Source: an uncultured Planctomycetota bacterium
Lineage (GTDB): Bacteria > Planctomycetota > Phycisphaerae > Phycisphaerales > UBA5793
Assembly: GCA_900696685.1 (NCBI GenBank)
Contig: CAADHA010000075.1
Span: 1-64,000, forward strand
Length of the DNA stretch: 64,000 nt
Direction of reading: 5' to 3'
The notes beneath the pieces were generated by a model. That model saw nothing but the letters and a program-made list of their open reading frames with translations. It did no database searches and was not told where the DNA came from. The translations under genes and the position numbers were made by a program. Shown piece by piece: positions 8,752-17,471 of this stretch (positions are counted from its first letter, which is position 1; every line of letters begins with the position of its first letter).

Positions 8752-9467
8752 GCGATCAGCCCTCCCTTCCCGCAACCAAGGCTCGCTGCACCGGGCGAAG
8801 TGAGCCGCTGCCGGAGCGCCGCACGGGCGCGGTGGACGTGGCTCATGGCTGTCCCCTCAGCCATGTCAAGAATGCGCGCAATCTCCCGATACTCCATGCC
8901 TTCGAGGGTTCGAAGCAGCAGGCAGGCCCGAGCGGGTTCGCTGATCGAATCCAGCGCCTCAACCACTCGATCGTCGAGCGCTCGCTGATCGGCGGGCAGG
9001 TGCAAGCCGGCTGCCAGGCGCAACGGGCTGTCGGAGCAGCCCGAGGAAGGCCCGGATCGCGCCGGGTCCGCATCAAGCACGGCCGGATCAGTCGAGGCGA
9101 CGAGGTGTCGACGGTTGCGTCGGGCGAGGTTGAGCGCGGCGTAGCGCACGGTCTGACCCATCCAGGCAGTGAAGTTCGTGCCCCTCTGGAAGTGCTCGAG
9201 TTTGCCGAGAGCGATGATGGCGGCCTCCTGCACGGCATCCTCGGCAAGGTTCCGATCGTGAACCAGTCCAAGGGCGATGAACCAGAGCACCCGAAAGGAC
9301 TGCTCAAAAAGCGCTGAGAATTCGGCCGGTGAGATGCTTCCAGCCTGCGGCAGCGCCTCGCCCCCGGCCGGCCTCTCCGGGCGCCCGCCTTCGCGTTGGG
9401 TACCGGCACCGGCCTTCATGTTCTTGTCCACACCAGCAATGTCGGCCCACGCCGCTTTTTCTTGCAT
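8748..9467 (-). CDS. RNA polymerase sigma factor, ECF type
   Basis: Region 2 is FRVLWFIALGLVHDRNLAED then AVQEAAIIALGKL, and region 4 is CLLLRTLEGMEYREIARILD followed by a recognition helix (EGTAMSHVHRARAALRQRL). This gives a two-domain sigma70-family factor of ECF architecture, about 239 residues. I take the ATG at 9467; the longer frame begins with TTG at 9497 inside the T-rich tail of the preceding terminator. The first 45 residues are low-complexity (Gly, Ala, Glu, Arg). It is coupled by ATGA to the anti-sigma gene. The PEP-CTERM gene upstream on the same strand is separated by a terminator, so this pair probably has its own promoter between 9468 and 9497. Confidence 0.88.
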   Translation of the reverse strand: MQEKAAWADIAGVDKNMKAGAGTQREGGRPERPAGGEALPQAGSISPAEFSALFEQSFRVLWFIALGLVHDRNLAEDAVQEAAIIALGKLEHFQRGTNFTAWMGQTVRYAALNLARRNRRHLVASTDPAVLDADPARSGPSSGCSDSPLRLAAGLHLPADQRALDDRVVEALDSISEPARACLLLRTLEGMEYREIARILDMAEGTAMSHVHRARAALRQRLTSPGAASLGCGKGGLIA

Positions 9468-9497
9468 GATTTCGCCAGAATCGCCAACAGAAAGCAA

Positions 9498-9525
9498 ACG
9501 ACCCGGTCCAGTTGGACCGGGTCGT
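9498..9525 (-). terminator. Rho-independent terminator after the PEP-CTERM gene
   Basis: A perfect 12-bp stem (ACGACCCGGTCC with GGACCGGGTCGT) closes a 4-nt loop. On the minus strand it is followed by TTTGCTTTC, giving the expected T-rich tail. It lies 30 bp after the stop of the gene at 9555-10289. Confidence 0.75.
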
Positions 9526-9554
9526 CGATTGCGAAGTCTGAAGTTGAAGCCGGC

Positions 9555-10289
9555 TCAGGCGACGCGGCGCCGACGTCCGATACCCAGCAGGGCCACCGGC
9601 AGGAGGCACAGGAGGCTCGACGGTCCGGGAATGATCCGGAACTCGACGCCATCTGCGTAGTGCCCTTGGAACTCAGTACCCGTGATGTCGTTGAACACGT
9701 TTTCTGTCGCGCTGATGCGGATCGCGACGAAGTCAGTTGCCGTGGGCAGCAGCATGTCCACCATCGCCTGCTCCCAGGATTCCATGTCGCTATCGCTGAA
9801 GAGGCTGGTCTGGCGGCTGCCGAGTTCACTGCGGCCCCATTGAGAGGGGAATGACGACGAGTCGCCGGCGTAAGCGTACACGCCGATCGAGAACATCGTA
9901 TCGATGTGGTTGTTCAGCGGATGATCGACCCGGTTGAAGAACGCGCTCGCCGAAATCGACCCACGCCCGGAGCGGATCACCGATTCGAAGGACGAGACAT
10001 CAATGATCTGCCAGAGTTCCGAGCCGATCGCCGCAGTGGGGCCGGTGCGGTGCGTGTGAACGAAGCGGAGCATCTGCACGCCTTCCCAAGGCGTGATGTC
10101 ATTCTCCGCCTGCACGATGCTGGTCATGTCGCCGCGCCAAAAACCATACCCGTCGGGCAGCGTCCCGGTCGTAGTGACAAGCGTCTCGAAGCCGCCGTTG
10201 ACCATGAGGTCAGCCTGCGCCGTTCCAGCCGCTGCACCTATGGCCACGATCGCGCTTGCAGAAAGTACGCTCAGTTTTGAGGTGATCAT
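9555..10289 (-). CDS. PEP-CTERM sorting-domain secreted protein
   Basis: 244 residues. A signal peptide (cleavage likely after AGTAQA) is followed by LMVNGGFET, typical of beta-sandwich choice-of-anchor proteins. The C-terminal 25 residues are a PEP-CTERM-type tail: IPGPSS, a hydrophobic stretch (LLCLLPVALLGIG) and RRRR. Such tails are recognised by an exosortase, which cleaves and attaches the protein during export; no exosortase is encoded in this window. GGAGAAG lies upstream of the ATG and a strong terminator follows, so this is probably a monocistronic unit. The ligand or enzymatic role of the middle part is unknown. Confidence 0.87.
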   Translation of the reverse strand: MITSKLSVLSASAIVAIGAAAGTAQADLMVNGGFETLVTTTGTLPDGYGFWRGDMTSIVQAENDITPWEGVQMLRFVHTHRTGPTAAIGSELWQIIDVSSFESVIRSGRGSISASAFFNRVDHPLNNHIDTMFSIGVYAYAGDSSSFPSQWGRSELGSRQTSLFSDSDMESWEQAMVDMLLPTATDFVAIRISATENVFNDITGTEFQGHYADGVEFRIIPGPSSLLCLLPVALLGIGRRRRVA

Positions 10290-10487
10290 TTCTCTTCTCC
10301 AGACTGTGCTGTGTGAGTTCTTTCCCCTAAGCGCTCCGATGGCTCGGGGCGCCGGAGTCCCTTCCGTCCTACAAGAATACCCGCCGACTCTGACGATTGC
10401 AAGGGCAATTCCGAGAAAAATCTGAAAAACCGGATTTTGGACCGCCGTTTTTCCGCTGTTGGCCGTTATGTCCCTGGATTGGGTGGT

Positions 10488-11141
10488 TCAGCGGGTCGCG
10501 GCGGCGCGGCAGGAATCGATCAGAAGCACGAACAGCCCCCGTCCGAGTGGGCCCTCGCCGCTCCGCTCCGGGTGCCACTGCACCCCCACGCGCCAGCGGC
10601 ACGCCGGATCAGCGACGGCTTCGATGAGACCGTCCGGCGCCCGGGCCGTAACGACGAGCCTCCCAGGATCTGAAACTCCCTGGCGGTGATGGCTCAGAAT
10701 CTCGCCGCGCCCGATCGAGCCTGCCACGGCATGCCGCTTCTGCCCCCAGTGCTGGTCGTGGCTTGCGAGGGTGTCGGGAAGATGCTGGTCGAGTCGGCCT
10801 CCCGCAACAAGGGCCATCAACTGCATTCCCAGGCACACGCCCAGCACGGGCTGGTCAGACGGCACCGCTTGCAGCAGGGCCACCTCGAACGCCTGCCGCT
10901 GCGAGTCGACGGGCGTCGCTTTGGGGTGGGTCGCCACTCCAAACTCCTCCATGCGCGGATCGTCCCCGCCCGAAAGAACCAGGCCGTCGCAGATCTGAAT
11001 GTAGTCGTTGATCCGCTCGGCGCGGTGAGGGAGGATGATGCGAATGCCGCCTGCTTCAGCCACCATCGTGCTGTAGGCTCGCGCGCAGCGGTAAGTGCGC
11101 TCATCTGCGTCTGCGGTGATTCCTATGACGGGTGCGGCCAT
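10488..11141 (-). CDS. Class I glutamine amidotransferase-like protein (peptidase C26, PuuD-like)
   Basis: 217 residues. The triad is visible: Cys103 in VLGVCLGMQL, and His190 and Glu192 in VQWHPE. The glycine motif DGLVLSGGDDPR and the N-terminal VIGITADA match the gamma-glutamyl-GABA hydrolase-like branch (PuuD). It is shorter than PuuD (about 250 residues) and no polyamine-catabolism genes lie nearby, so the substrate is open; other C26 members hydrolyse folate polyglutamates or different gamma-glutamyl amides. The gene follows lepB on the same strand with 9 bp between them and may be cotranscribed with it. Confidence 0.87.
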   Translation of the reverse strand: MAAPVIGITADADERTYRCARAYSTMVAEAGGIRIILPHRAERINDYIQICDGLVLSGGDDPRMEEFGVATHPKATPVDSQRQAFEVALLQAVPSDQPVLGVCLGMQLMALVAGGRLDQHLPDTLASHDQHWGQKRHAVAGSIGRGEILSHHRQGVSDPGRLVVTARAPDGLIEAVADPACRWRVGVQWHPERSGEGPLGRGLFVLLIDSCRAAATR

Positions 11142-11150
11142 CGTACACGA

Positions 11151-12764
11151 TCAGTGAATGAAGCGCATCTGTCCGAAGTTGGGCACGAAGCGATAGGCCC
11201 CTTCACGCACGCCTTCGGGCGAAGGGAAGTAGACAAAGAACGCCTTGCCCAGGAGGAGCGAGCGGTTGACGACACCCGGCGCATCATCGATCTCCCTCGC
11301 AATCCACGGCGAAGGTTCGCCCCACAGCCGGCCGTCAAGGCTTGCGGGGCTGTTGTCCCCGCACACGAAGAACTGGCTGGAATCAAGGTGCACGAGTGTG
11401 TCCGGGTGCGTGCCCAGCGCCGGGCCTCCCGTGTGGCGATCGTTGGCCGGCTGGTAATACAGGTCGCGATCCAGTTCCACGCGGTGCAGAGTCAGCGGCG
11501 ATCCTCTGAAGTGCCAGGAAAGGCGCATGGCCCTGGGCGGCTTCTCCCACGCAACGTAAGGGTTGCCCCTCGTTCCGTCGGATGCCATCTCCGGCGGGAG
11601 GCCTGTCGCCCACTCGAGTCGCTGCGCCGGTGTCCACTCGTATTGGCCGTAAGCCGCCTGCCGCCCGTTCACCCAGAGGTGCAACGCCTGATCAGCATGC
11701 CAGAACTCGACTTCCGTGACCACGCCTGAAGGCGCGAAAGATGGAATCGCCCGCTCGTCGAGAACCGTCCACTCGTCTCTCCCCAGGCGGCGCATGCGCA
11801 GCAGCGCCCTCGTTCCTTCGAGCACCGCCTCAAACTCATGATCGCGGCACTCAATGCGGATCGTGCTGGCCAATCCGCTCAGGTCCGCCACAATCGCCCC
11901 TGCGAGCCGAATGTCGGAGACGTTGAGAATGTTAAGCCGCTCGCCTGCCTGCTCGTTTTCGTCGTCAATCGGCTCGTTGTAGGGATGCCTGTCGTTGACC
12001 GCCCGGCCTGGGTTGAAAGTGAGCATGCCCGCGTCGGCCGTCGCCTTTCGATACGAGCGGCGGTCATTGGTCTCCCACCCCTCGCCGGACCACGGCCCGG
12101 GCCACCCGCCGCGGATGCGTGACGGATCGACCGGGATGTACTCGCTGTGGTAGACCGGCTGCCAGACGGCGCGCTGAACGTGCTCAGGCTTGCGCTGGAC
12201 GCGGAAGCCTTCGATGCTCTGTGAACCGTTCGGGCGCGCGAACACATCGCCGTCGGCCAGCCAGACCGCTTCGCCGGGCAGGCCGATGAGCCGCTTGATG
12301 TAATTCTCCGAGGGGTTGGTCGGGTTCTTGAAGACGACGACGTCGAATCGCTTCGGCTCGACGATCGAGTAGAGATACTTGAGCACCAGGATGCGGTCGC
12401 CCATGCGCGTTCGACGGTTGGAGACGACGACTTCGTCCGCCCGGCTGCTCATGAGCATCGGATCGGTGAGGTGATAGGGGCCGGAGCGGCCGAGAAGGGG
12501 CAACGCCTGCCCGTCTTTCGTATCCCGGCGCGCCGGACCCACCGGGTAGGTGTACCCCGTATGAGGGGAGCGAACCATCGCATGGGCGCCCAGCAGCGTC
12601 GGGGCCATCGAACCCGTCGGGATCACAAACGCTTCTACCACGAACCCGCGGAACGTGAACGCGAGGATGAACGCGATGAGCAGGGACTGGAGCGTGTCAA
12701 TGATCGACATTCCCTCGTGGTGCTGGGACTCGACTCGCCGCGCCGTCTCGTCAATGTAGCCCAC
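11151..12764 (-). CDS. lepB: Signal peptidase I with a large internal insertion
   Basis: 537 residues, far longer than typical LepB (about 200-325). One N-terminal transmembrane helix (SLLIAFILAFTFRGFVVEAF) is followed by the catalytic serine box (PTGSMAPT, Ser52) and the catalytic lysine box (NYIKRLIGLPGE, Lys157). The conserved C-terminal box is FFVCGDNSPASLDGRLWG (residues 465-482), with Leu-Asp-Gly-Arg in place of the usual Asp-Ser-Arg region. Between Lys157 and this box lie about 290 residues with beta-rich content (LHLWVNGRQAAYGQYEW), possibly a jelly-roll domain. A further 40-residue insert follows the serine box. The start is GTG at 12764 with GGAG upstream; an ATG at codon 19 is possible. 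The product acts at the outer face of the inner membrane and removes signal peptides. Confidence 0.9.
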   Translation of the reverse strand: MGYIDETARRVESQHHEGMSIIDTLQSLLIAFILAFTFRGFVVEAFVIPTGSMAPTLLGAHAMVRSPHTGYTYPVGPARRDTKDGQALPLLGRSGPYHLTDPMLMSSRADEVVVSNRRTRMGDRILVLKYLYSIVEPKRFDVVVFKNPTNPSENYIKRLIGLPGEAVWLADGDVFARPNGSQSIEGFRVQRKPEHVQRAVWQPVYHSEYIPVDPSRIRGGWPGPWSGEGWETNDRRSYRKATADAGMLTFNPGRAVNDRHPYNEPIDDENEQAGERLNILNVSDIRLAGAIVADLSGLASTIRIECRDHEFEAVLEGTRALLRMRRLGRDEWTVLDERAIPSFAPSGVVTEVEFWHADQALHLWVNGRQAAYGQYEWTPAQRLEWATGLPPEMASDGTRGNPYVAWEKPPRAMRLSWHFRGSPLTLHRVELDRDLYYQPANDRHTGGPALGTHPDTLVHLDSSQFFVCGDNSPASLDGRLWGEPSPWIAREIDDAPGVVNRSLLLGKAFFVYFPSPEGVREGAYRFVPNFGQMRFIH

Positions 12765-12868
12765 GGATGCTTCTCCACAGTCTGGCCGACGATACTAGGA
12801 TCGTCGCGGCCGATCATATGGACTTCACCACCGCCGGGCATCGGCCGAAGCGGCAGACCGGATCGCAT

Positions 12869-14056
12869 ATGAGCCACGAATACAGATACTCCTGCGTCGA
12901 GGATGATCGGCAAGCCGCGGCGCTGGGCGAGATACTTCGGCACACGTTTCACTTCCCGCCCGAGCGCGTTCCGCGCTTCTTCGAGGTCGCGGGCCGGGAG
13001 AACCTGCGCGTGCTTCACGCCGGCGGCGACGTGATCGGCGGCCTGGTCCTGATACCGATGGGCCAGTTCTTCGGCGGTCGGTCGGTCAAGACGGCGGGGG
13101 TCGCCGCCGTCGCTATCGATCAGCATGAACGGGGCCGGGGCGCGGCGAGCGCTCTCATGTCCTCGGCCGTGCGGGAGATGCGCGCGATGGGCTTCTCGCT
13201 CAGTTCCCTTTACCCGGCGACCCAGCCTCTCTACCGCCGGGCTGGCTACGAGCAGGCGGGAACGGCCTATCGCTGCGTGCTGCCGACCGCGCACATCGAG
13301 GCGGTCGGGCGCGAGGAGCGGATCCGCCCGGTCACCGACGCTGATGCCTCGGTAATCGAGCGCTGTTACCTCGAGCGCGCGCGACGGGTCAACGGTCATC
13401 TCGACCGCGGCCGCTACATCTGGTCGCGCGTGCAGAACCACCGTGGGACCGAGGCGCGCGGATTCGTGGTCGAGTGCGATGGAACGGTGGAAGGCTACAC
13501 GTACCTGATTCGGCAGGACTCGCCGACGCGCCCCTATAACCTCTTGTGCACGGACCTCGTCGCCAACTCCGCGAGCGCCGCCCGGCGACTGCTTCAGTTC
13601 TTTGCCGATCATCGCTCGATGGTCGGCGAGGTGATCTGGCGCGGCAGCCCCGTCGACGCGATTCACCTGTCCCTGCGCGAGCAGGCGGTGCGCGATGAAG
13701 TCAAGGATCATTGGATGCTGCGCCTGCTGGACGCGGCTTGCGCCTTCGAGGGCCGCGGCTATGCGCCAGGCGTCTTCGGTGAGATCCATCTCGAGGTGCA
13801 CGGCGATGACGTGCTGCCCGAAGTGAACAACGGCCGGTTGCTCGTGCAAGTCTCCGAAGGCCGGGCACAAGTCCAGCGCGGCGCCGGCCGTGGAAGCGTC
13901 CGTGTGCATATCCGCGGCCTGGCTTCGATCTATTCGGGCTTCCTGTCTCCCTGGCAGGCGAGGGCGGCGGGCTGGATCGAGGGCGAAGACGACGCGATCG
14001 CCCGCCTGGCCGCGGCGCTCGCCGGCGCGGCGCCCTGGATCGCCGACGACTTCTGA
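12869..14056 (+). CDS. Eis-like GNAT N-acetyltransferase with SCP2-type C-terminal domain
   Basis: 395 residues. An N-terminal GNAT fold with acetyl-CoA loop (EFHERGRGAASALM-like, seen as QHERGRGAASALMSSAVREM) is followed by a second GNAT-like half (VTDADASVIERCYLERARR) and a C-terminal sterol-carrier-like domain (GRGSVRVHIRGLASIYSGFL). This is the three-part layout of the Eis family (enhanced intracellular survival). Those enzymes acetylate amines, including aminoglycosides, at several positions; the natural substrate here is unknown. I place the start at the ATG 12869 because the earlier in-frame ATG at 12767 overlaps the lepB start region on the other strand and adds 34 unrelated residues. 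Confidence 0.85.
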   Translation: MSHEYRYSCVEDDRQAAALGEILRHTFHFPPERVPRFFEVAGRENLRVLHAGGDVIGGLVLIPMGQFFGGRSVKTAGVAAVAIDQHERGRGAASALMSSAVREMRAMGFSLSSLYPATQPLYRRAGYEQAGTAYRCVLPTAHIEAVGREERIRPVTDADASVIERCYLERARRVNGHLDRGRYIWSRVQNHRGTEARGFVVECDGTVEGYTYLIRQDSPTRPYNLLCTDLVANSASAARRLLQFFADHRSMVGEVIWRGSPVDAIHLSLREQAVRDEVKDHWMLRLLDAACAFEGRGYAPGVFGEIHLEVHGDDVLPEVNNGRLLVQVSEGRAQVQRGAGRGSVRVHIRGLASIYSGFLSPWQARAAGWIEGEDDAIARLAAALAGAAPWIADDF

Positions 14057-14240
14057 AGAAAGCGCCCTCATCCCGGATCGACGCTGCGCCGCATCGCGTA
14101 TGATAGCTCGCGAGTTTGGCGGTCCGGGAACTTGGCCCGGCGGTCCGGCAATTGCTGTCGTCGGGCATAAACACCGCCGTGCCGGGGTTCTGTATGCAGG
14201 GGCGCTGCGCGCACCAACACCATTAAAGGAGGAGCAGATC

Positions 14241-16052
<1,812 letters not shown>

Positions 16053-16087
16053 CACCAGGTTGCGACACCTCAGGCTCTGAAGTCAAG

Positions 16088-16116
16088 AGCCCCCGCCGGA
16101 AGTTCCGGCGGGGGCT
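16088..16116. terminator. Strong GC-rich terminator hairpin
   Basis: AGCCCCCGCCGG and CCGGCGGGGGCT form a perfect 12-bp stem around AAGTT. It lies 36 bp after the protease stop and 37 bp after the selenoprotein stop on the opposite strand, so it probably serves both converging genes. Confidence 0.75.
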
Positions 16117-16152
16117 TGATTCTGCGCCCCGATTGTCCGACCGGCCGTTCGC

Positions 16153-16377
16153 TCAGACAAAGGACTTCAGTTGCTCGAGCAGTTTCGCGTTGTCGGGAAA
16201 CTCGCCTGTTTCCGACTTGCTGTAGATGAGTTTGCCGTTGACGGTGACGTCAAAGACGCCGCCTGAGCCTTCAATCAACTCAGCCGTTACCTTGAATCTC
16301 TTCCTGATCTCATCCGCCAGACCGGCGGCTCGGGGACGGTAGTTTCACATCCCGCAGTACTTGATCGACACTTTCAT
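16153..16377 (-). CDS. selW: SelW-like selenoprotein (Rdx family), UGA decoded as selenocysteine at codon 11
   Basis: On the minus strand from the ATG at 16377 the frame reads MKVSIKYCGM, then TGA (16345-16347), then NYRPRAAGLADEIRKRF and on to KLLEQLKSFV with a TGA stop at 16153. With the first TGA read as Sec, the 74-residue product has the thioredoxin-like CxxU motif (Cys8-Gly-Met-Sec11) at the exact position of the CxxC/CxxU motif of the SelT/SelW/SelH (Rdx) family. The rest also fits: RPRAAGLADEI, GSGGVFDVTVNGKLIYSK, GEFPD. CCTCCTT (AAGGAGG on the coding strand) lies 7 bp upstream of the ATG. A SECIS-like hairpin follows the TGA. It is a small redox protein, presumably interacting with thiol partners. 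It lies downstream of map and would be missed or called a pseudogene by standard gene callers. Confidence 0.88.
16314..16328 (-). promoter_or_regulatory. Candidate bacterial SECIS hairpin
   Basis: Starting 17 nt after the Sec TGA, CCGCC-GGUCU-GGCGG forms a 5-bp all-GC stem with a 5-nt loop whose first two bases are G (22-23 nt after the TGA). Bacterial SECIS elements lie immediately 3' of the UGA inside the reading frame, and published rules ask for a small apical loop with a G among its first two bases about 16-37 nt downstream. This hairpin meets both rules. Confidence 0.65.
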
Positions 16378-16453
16378 GGCCCGGCCTCCTTGTCGCCAGT
16401 TTATCGCAGCAGTGGGGGGGCCGCGTCGCGCCCGAGCGCGGCGGGGCAGCACA

Positions 16454-16482
16454 AGTGTACGAGCGGCCCGATTCGGCCTCAA
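16454..16482 (-). promoter_or_regulatory. Possible promoter for the selenoprotein gene
   Basis: On the minus strand TTGAGG and TACACT are separated by 17 bp, about 76 bp upstream of the ATG at 16377 and downstream of the map stop. Each hexamer matches four of six positions. If used, selW is transcribed independently of map. Confidence 0.35.
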
Positions 16483-16543
16483 GCCTGATGTCCTCGCCGC
16501 GTTCGCCCCGCGCGTCATCGCAAGGGGCCGGCCGTTCGCACGG

Positions 16544-17419
16544 CTACCCCACGATCATCGGGAGAGCCTCCAGCCCGGCGGTCAGAACGCGCGGGCCGCT
16601 TGCCGTGATCAGCACATCATGCTCGTAGTGAACGCTCAGGCTCCCGTCCGCGGTTCGGATAGGCCACTGCCGCGGTCTCTGCACAACCTCGCTTGTGCCT
16701 GCGGCGATGATCGGCTCGACGGCCAGCAGAAGGCCTGGCACGAGTCGAAACTGCGCATCGGGCCAGTCGCCGGGATAGGGAGAGACGGCATTGGCCAGGT
16801 GCGGCGGATCGTGGAGGTGCTTTTCGCCGCAGCCCAGCCCGTGCCCGCCGAGGCGCTCGACGCAGTGAAAGCCGTATTCGACTTCAACGCATTGCTGCAC
16901 AGCCTGGGCCCAGCGGATGAGGGGGTATCCGACCTGGAGTTGCTCGACGCCGCGGCGCAGCGCTTCAATGCCGCACTCGCAAAGCCTGCGGGCCTCGGCC
17001 GAGGCCTCTTCGATGATGTAGGTCCAGGCGGCGTCGCCATTCCATCCTCGGTGCCGCACGCCGATGTCGACTGAGATCACGTCGCCTCGCTTGAGCGGCT
17101 CGATGGTCATTCCTGCCGTGCCGTGCACGACCACGTCGTTGACGCTCAGGCAGGCATAGGAGGGGAAAGCGGGATACCGGCCTGTCGAGTAGTGGAGGAA
17201 CGCGCTCACTGTGCCGAGGCGGTCGAGCGTCTCGGCGACCATGCGGTCGATCTGCGCCAGCGTCAGACCCGCGCGGAGGCGCGGCGCGATGAAGTGATGC
17301 GTCTCGACCACGAGTTCCGCGGCGCGCGCGGCCAGAGGGATGTCGGCTTCGCGAAGCACGTCGGGCGATCGTAGCGATCCCGCAAGAGCAGTGCGACTCA
17401 CACAGACCCGGCGATTCAC
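16544..17419 (-). CDS. map: Methionine aminopeptidase, type I
   Basis: 291 residues. All five metal ligands of the pita-bread fold are present: Asp118 (SVDIG), Asp129 (NGDAAWT), His193 (GGHGLG), Glu235 (AVEPI) and Glu266 (HYEHDV). His99 (VVVHG) is also conserved. The cytosolic enzyme removes the initiator methionine from nascent proteins. The annotated GTG start at 17419 gives an N-terminus about 15-20 residues longer than usual; the family alignment begins near SPDVLREAD, so a start around codon 18-21 is possible. It lies 52 bp downstream of a large secreted-protein gene on the same strand and upstream of selW. Confidence 0.94.
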   Translation of the reverse strand: MNRRVCVSRTALAGSLRSPDVLREADIPLAARAAELVVETHHFIAPRLRAGLTLAQIDRMVAETLDRLGTVSAFLHYSTGRYPAFPSYACLSVNDVVVHGTAGMTIEPLKRGDVISVDIGVRHRGWNGDAAWTYIIEEASAEARRLCECGIEALRRGVEQLQVGYPLIRWAQAVQQCVEVEYGFHCVERLGGHGLGCGEKHLHDPPHLANAVSPYPGDWPDAQFRLVPGLLLAVEPIIAAGTSEVVQRPRQWPIRTADGSLSVHYEHDVLITASGPRVLTAGLEALPMIVG

Positions 17420-17471
17420 GACGTCGCACCCGGCGCGAAGATGGGTCTCGACCCGATTCGCTGCGGGCGCA

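Noticed and set aside
16153-16377. Interpretation of the SelW-like gene as a pseudogene with a nonsense mutation
   Set aside because: The TGA lies precisely at the family's Sec/Cys position, the rest of the frame is intact and a SECIS-like hairpin follows. Decay would not target this codon.
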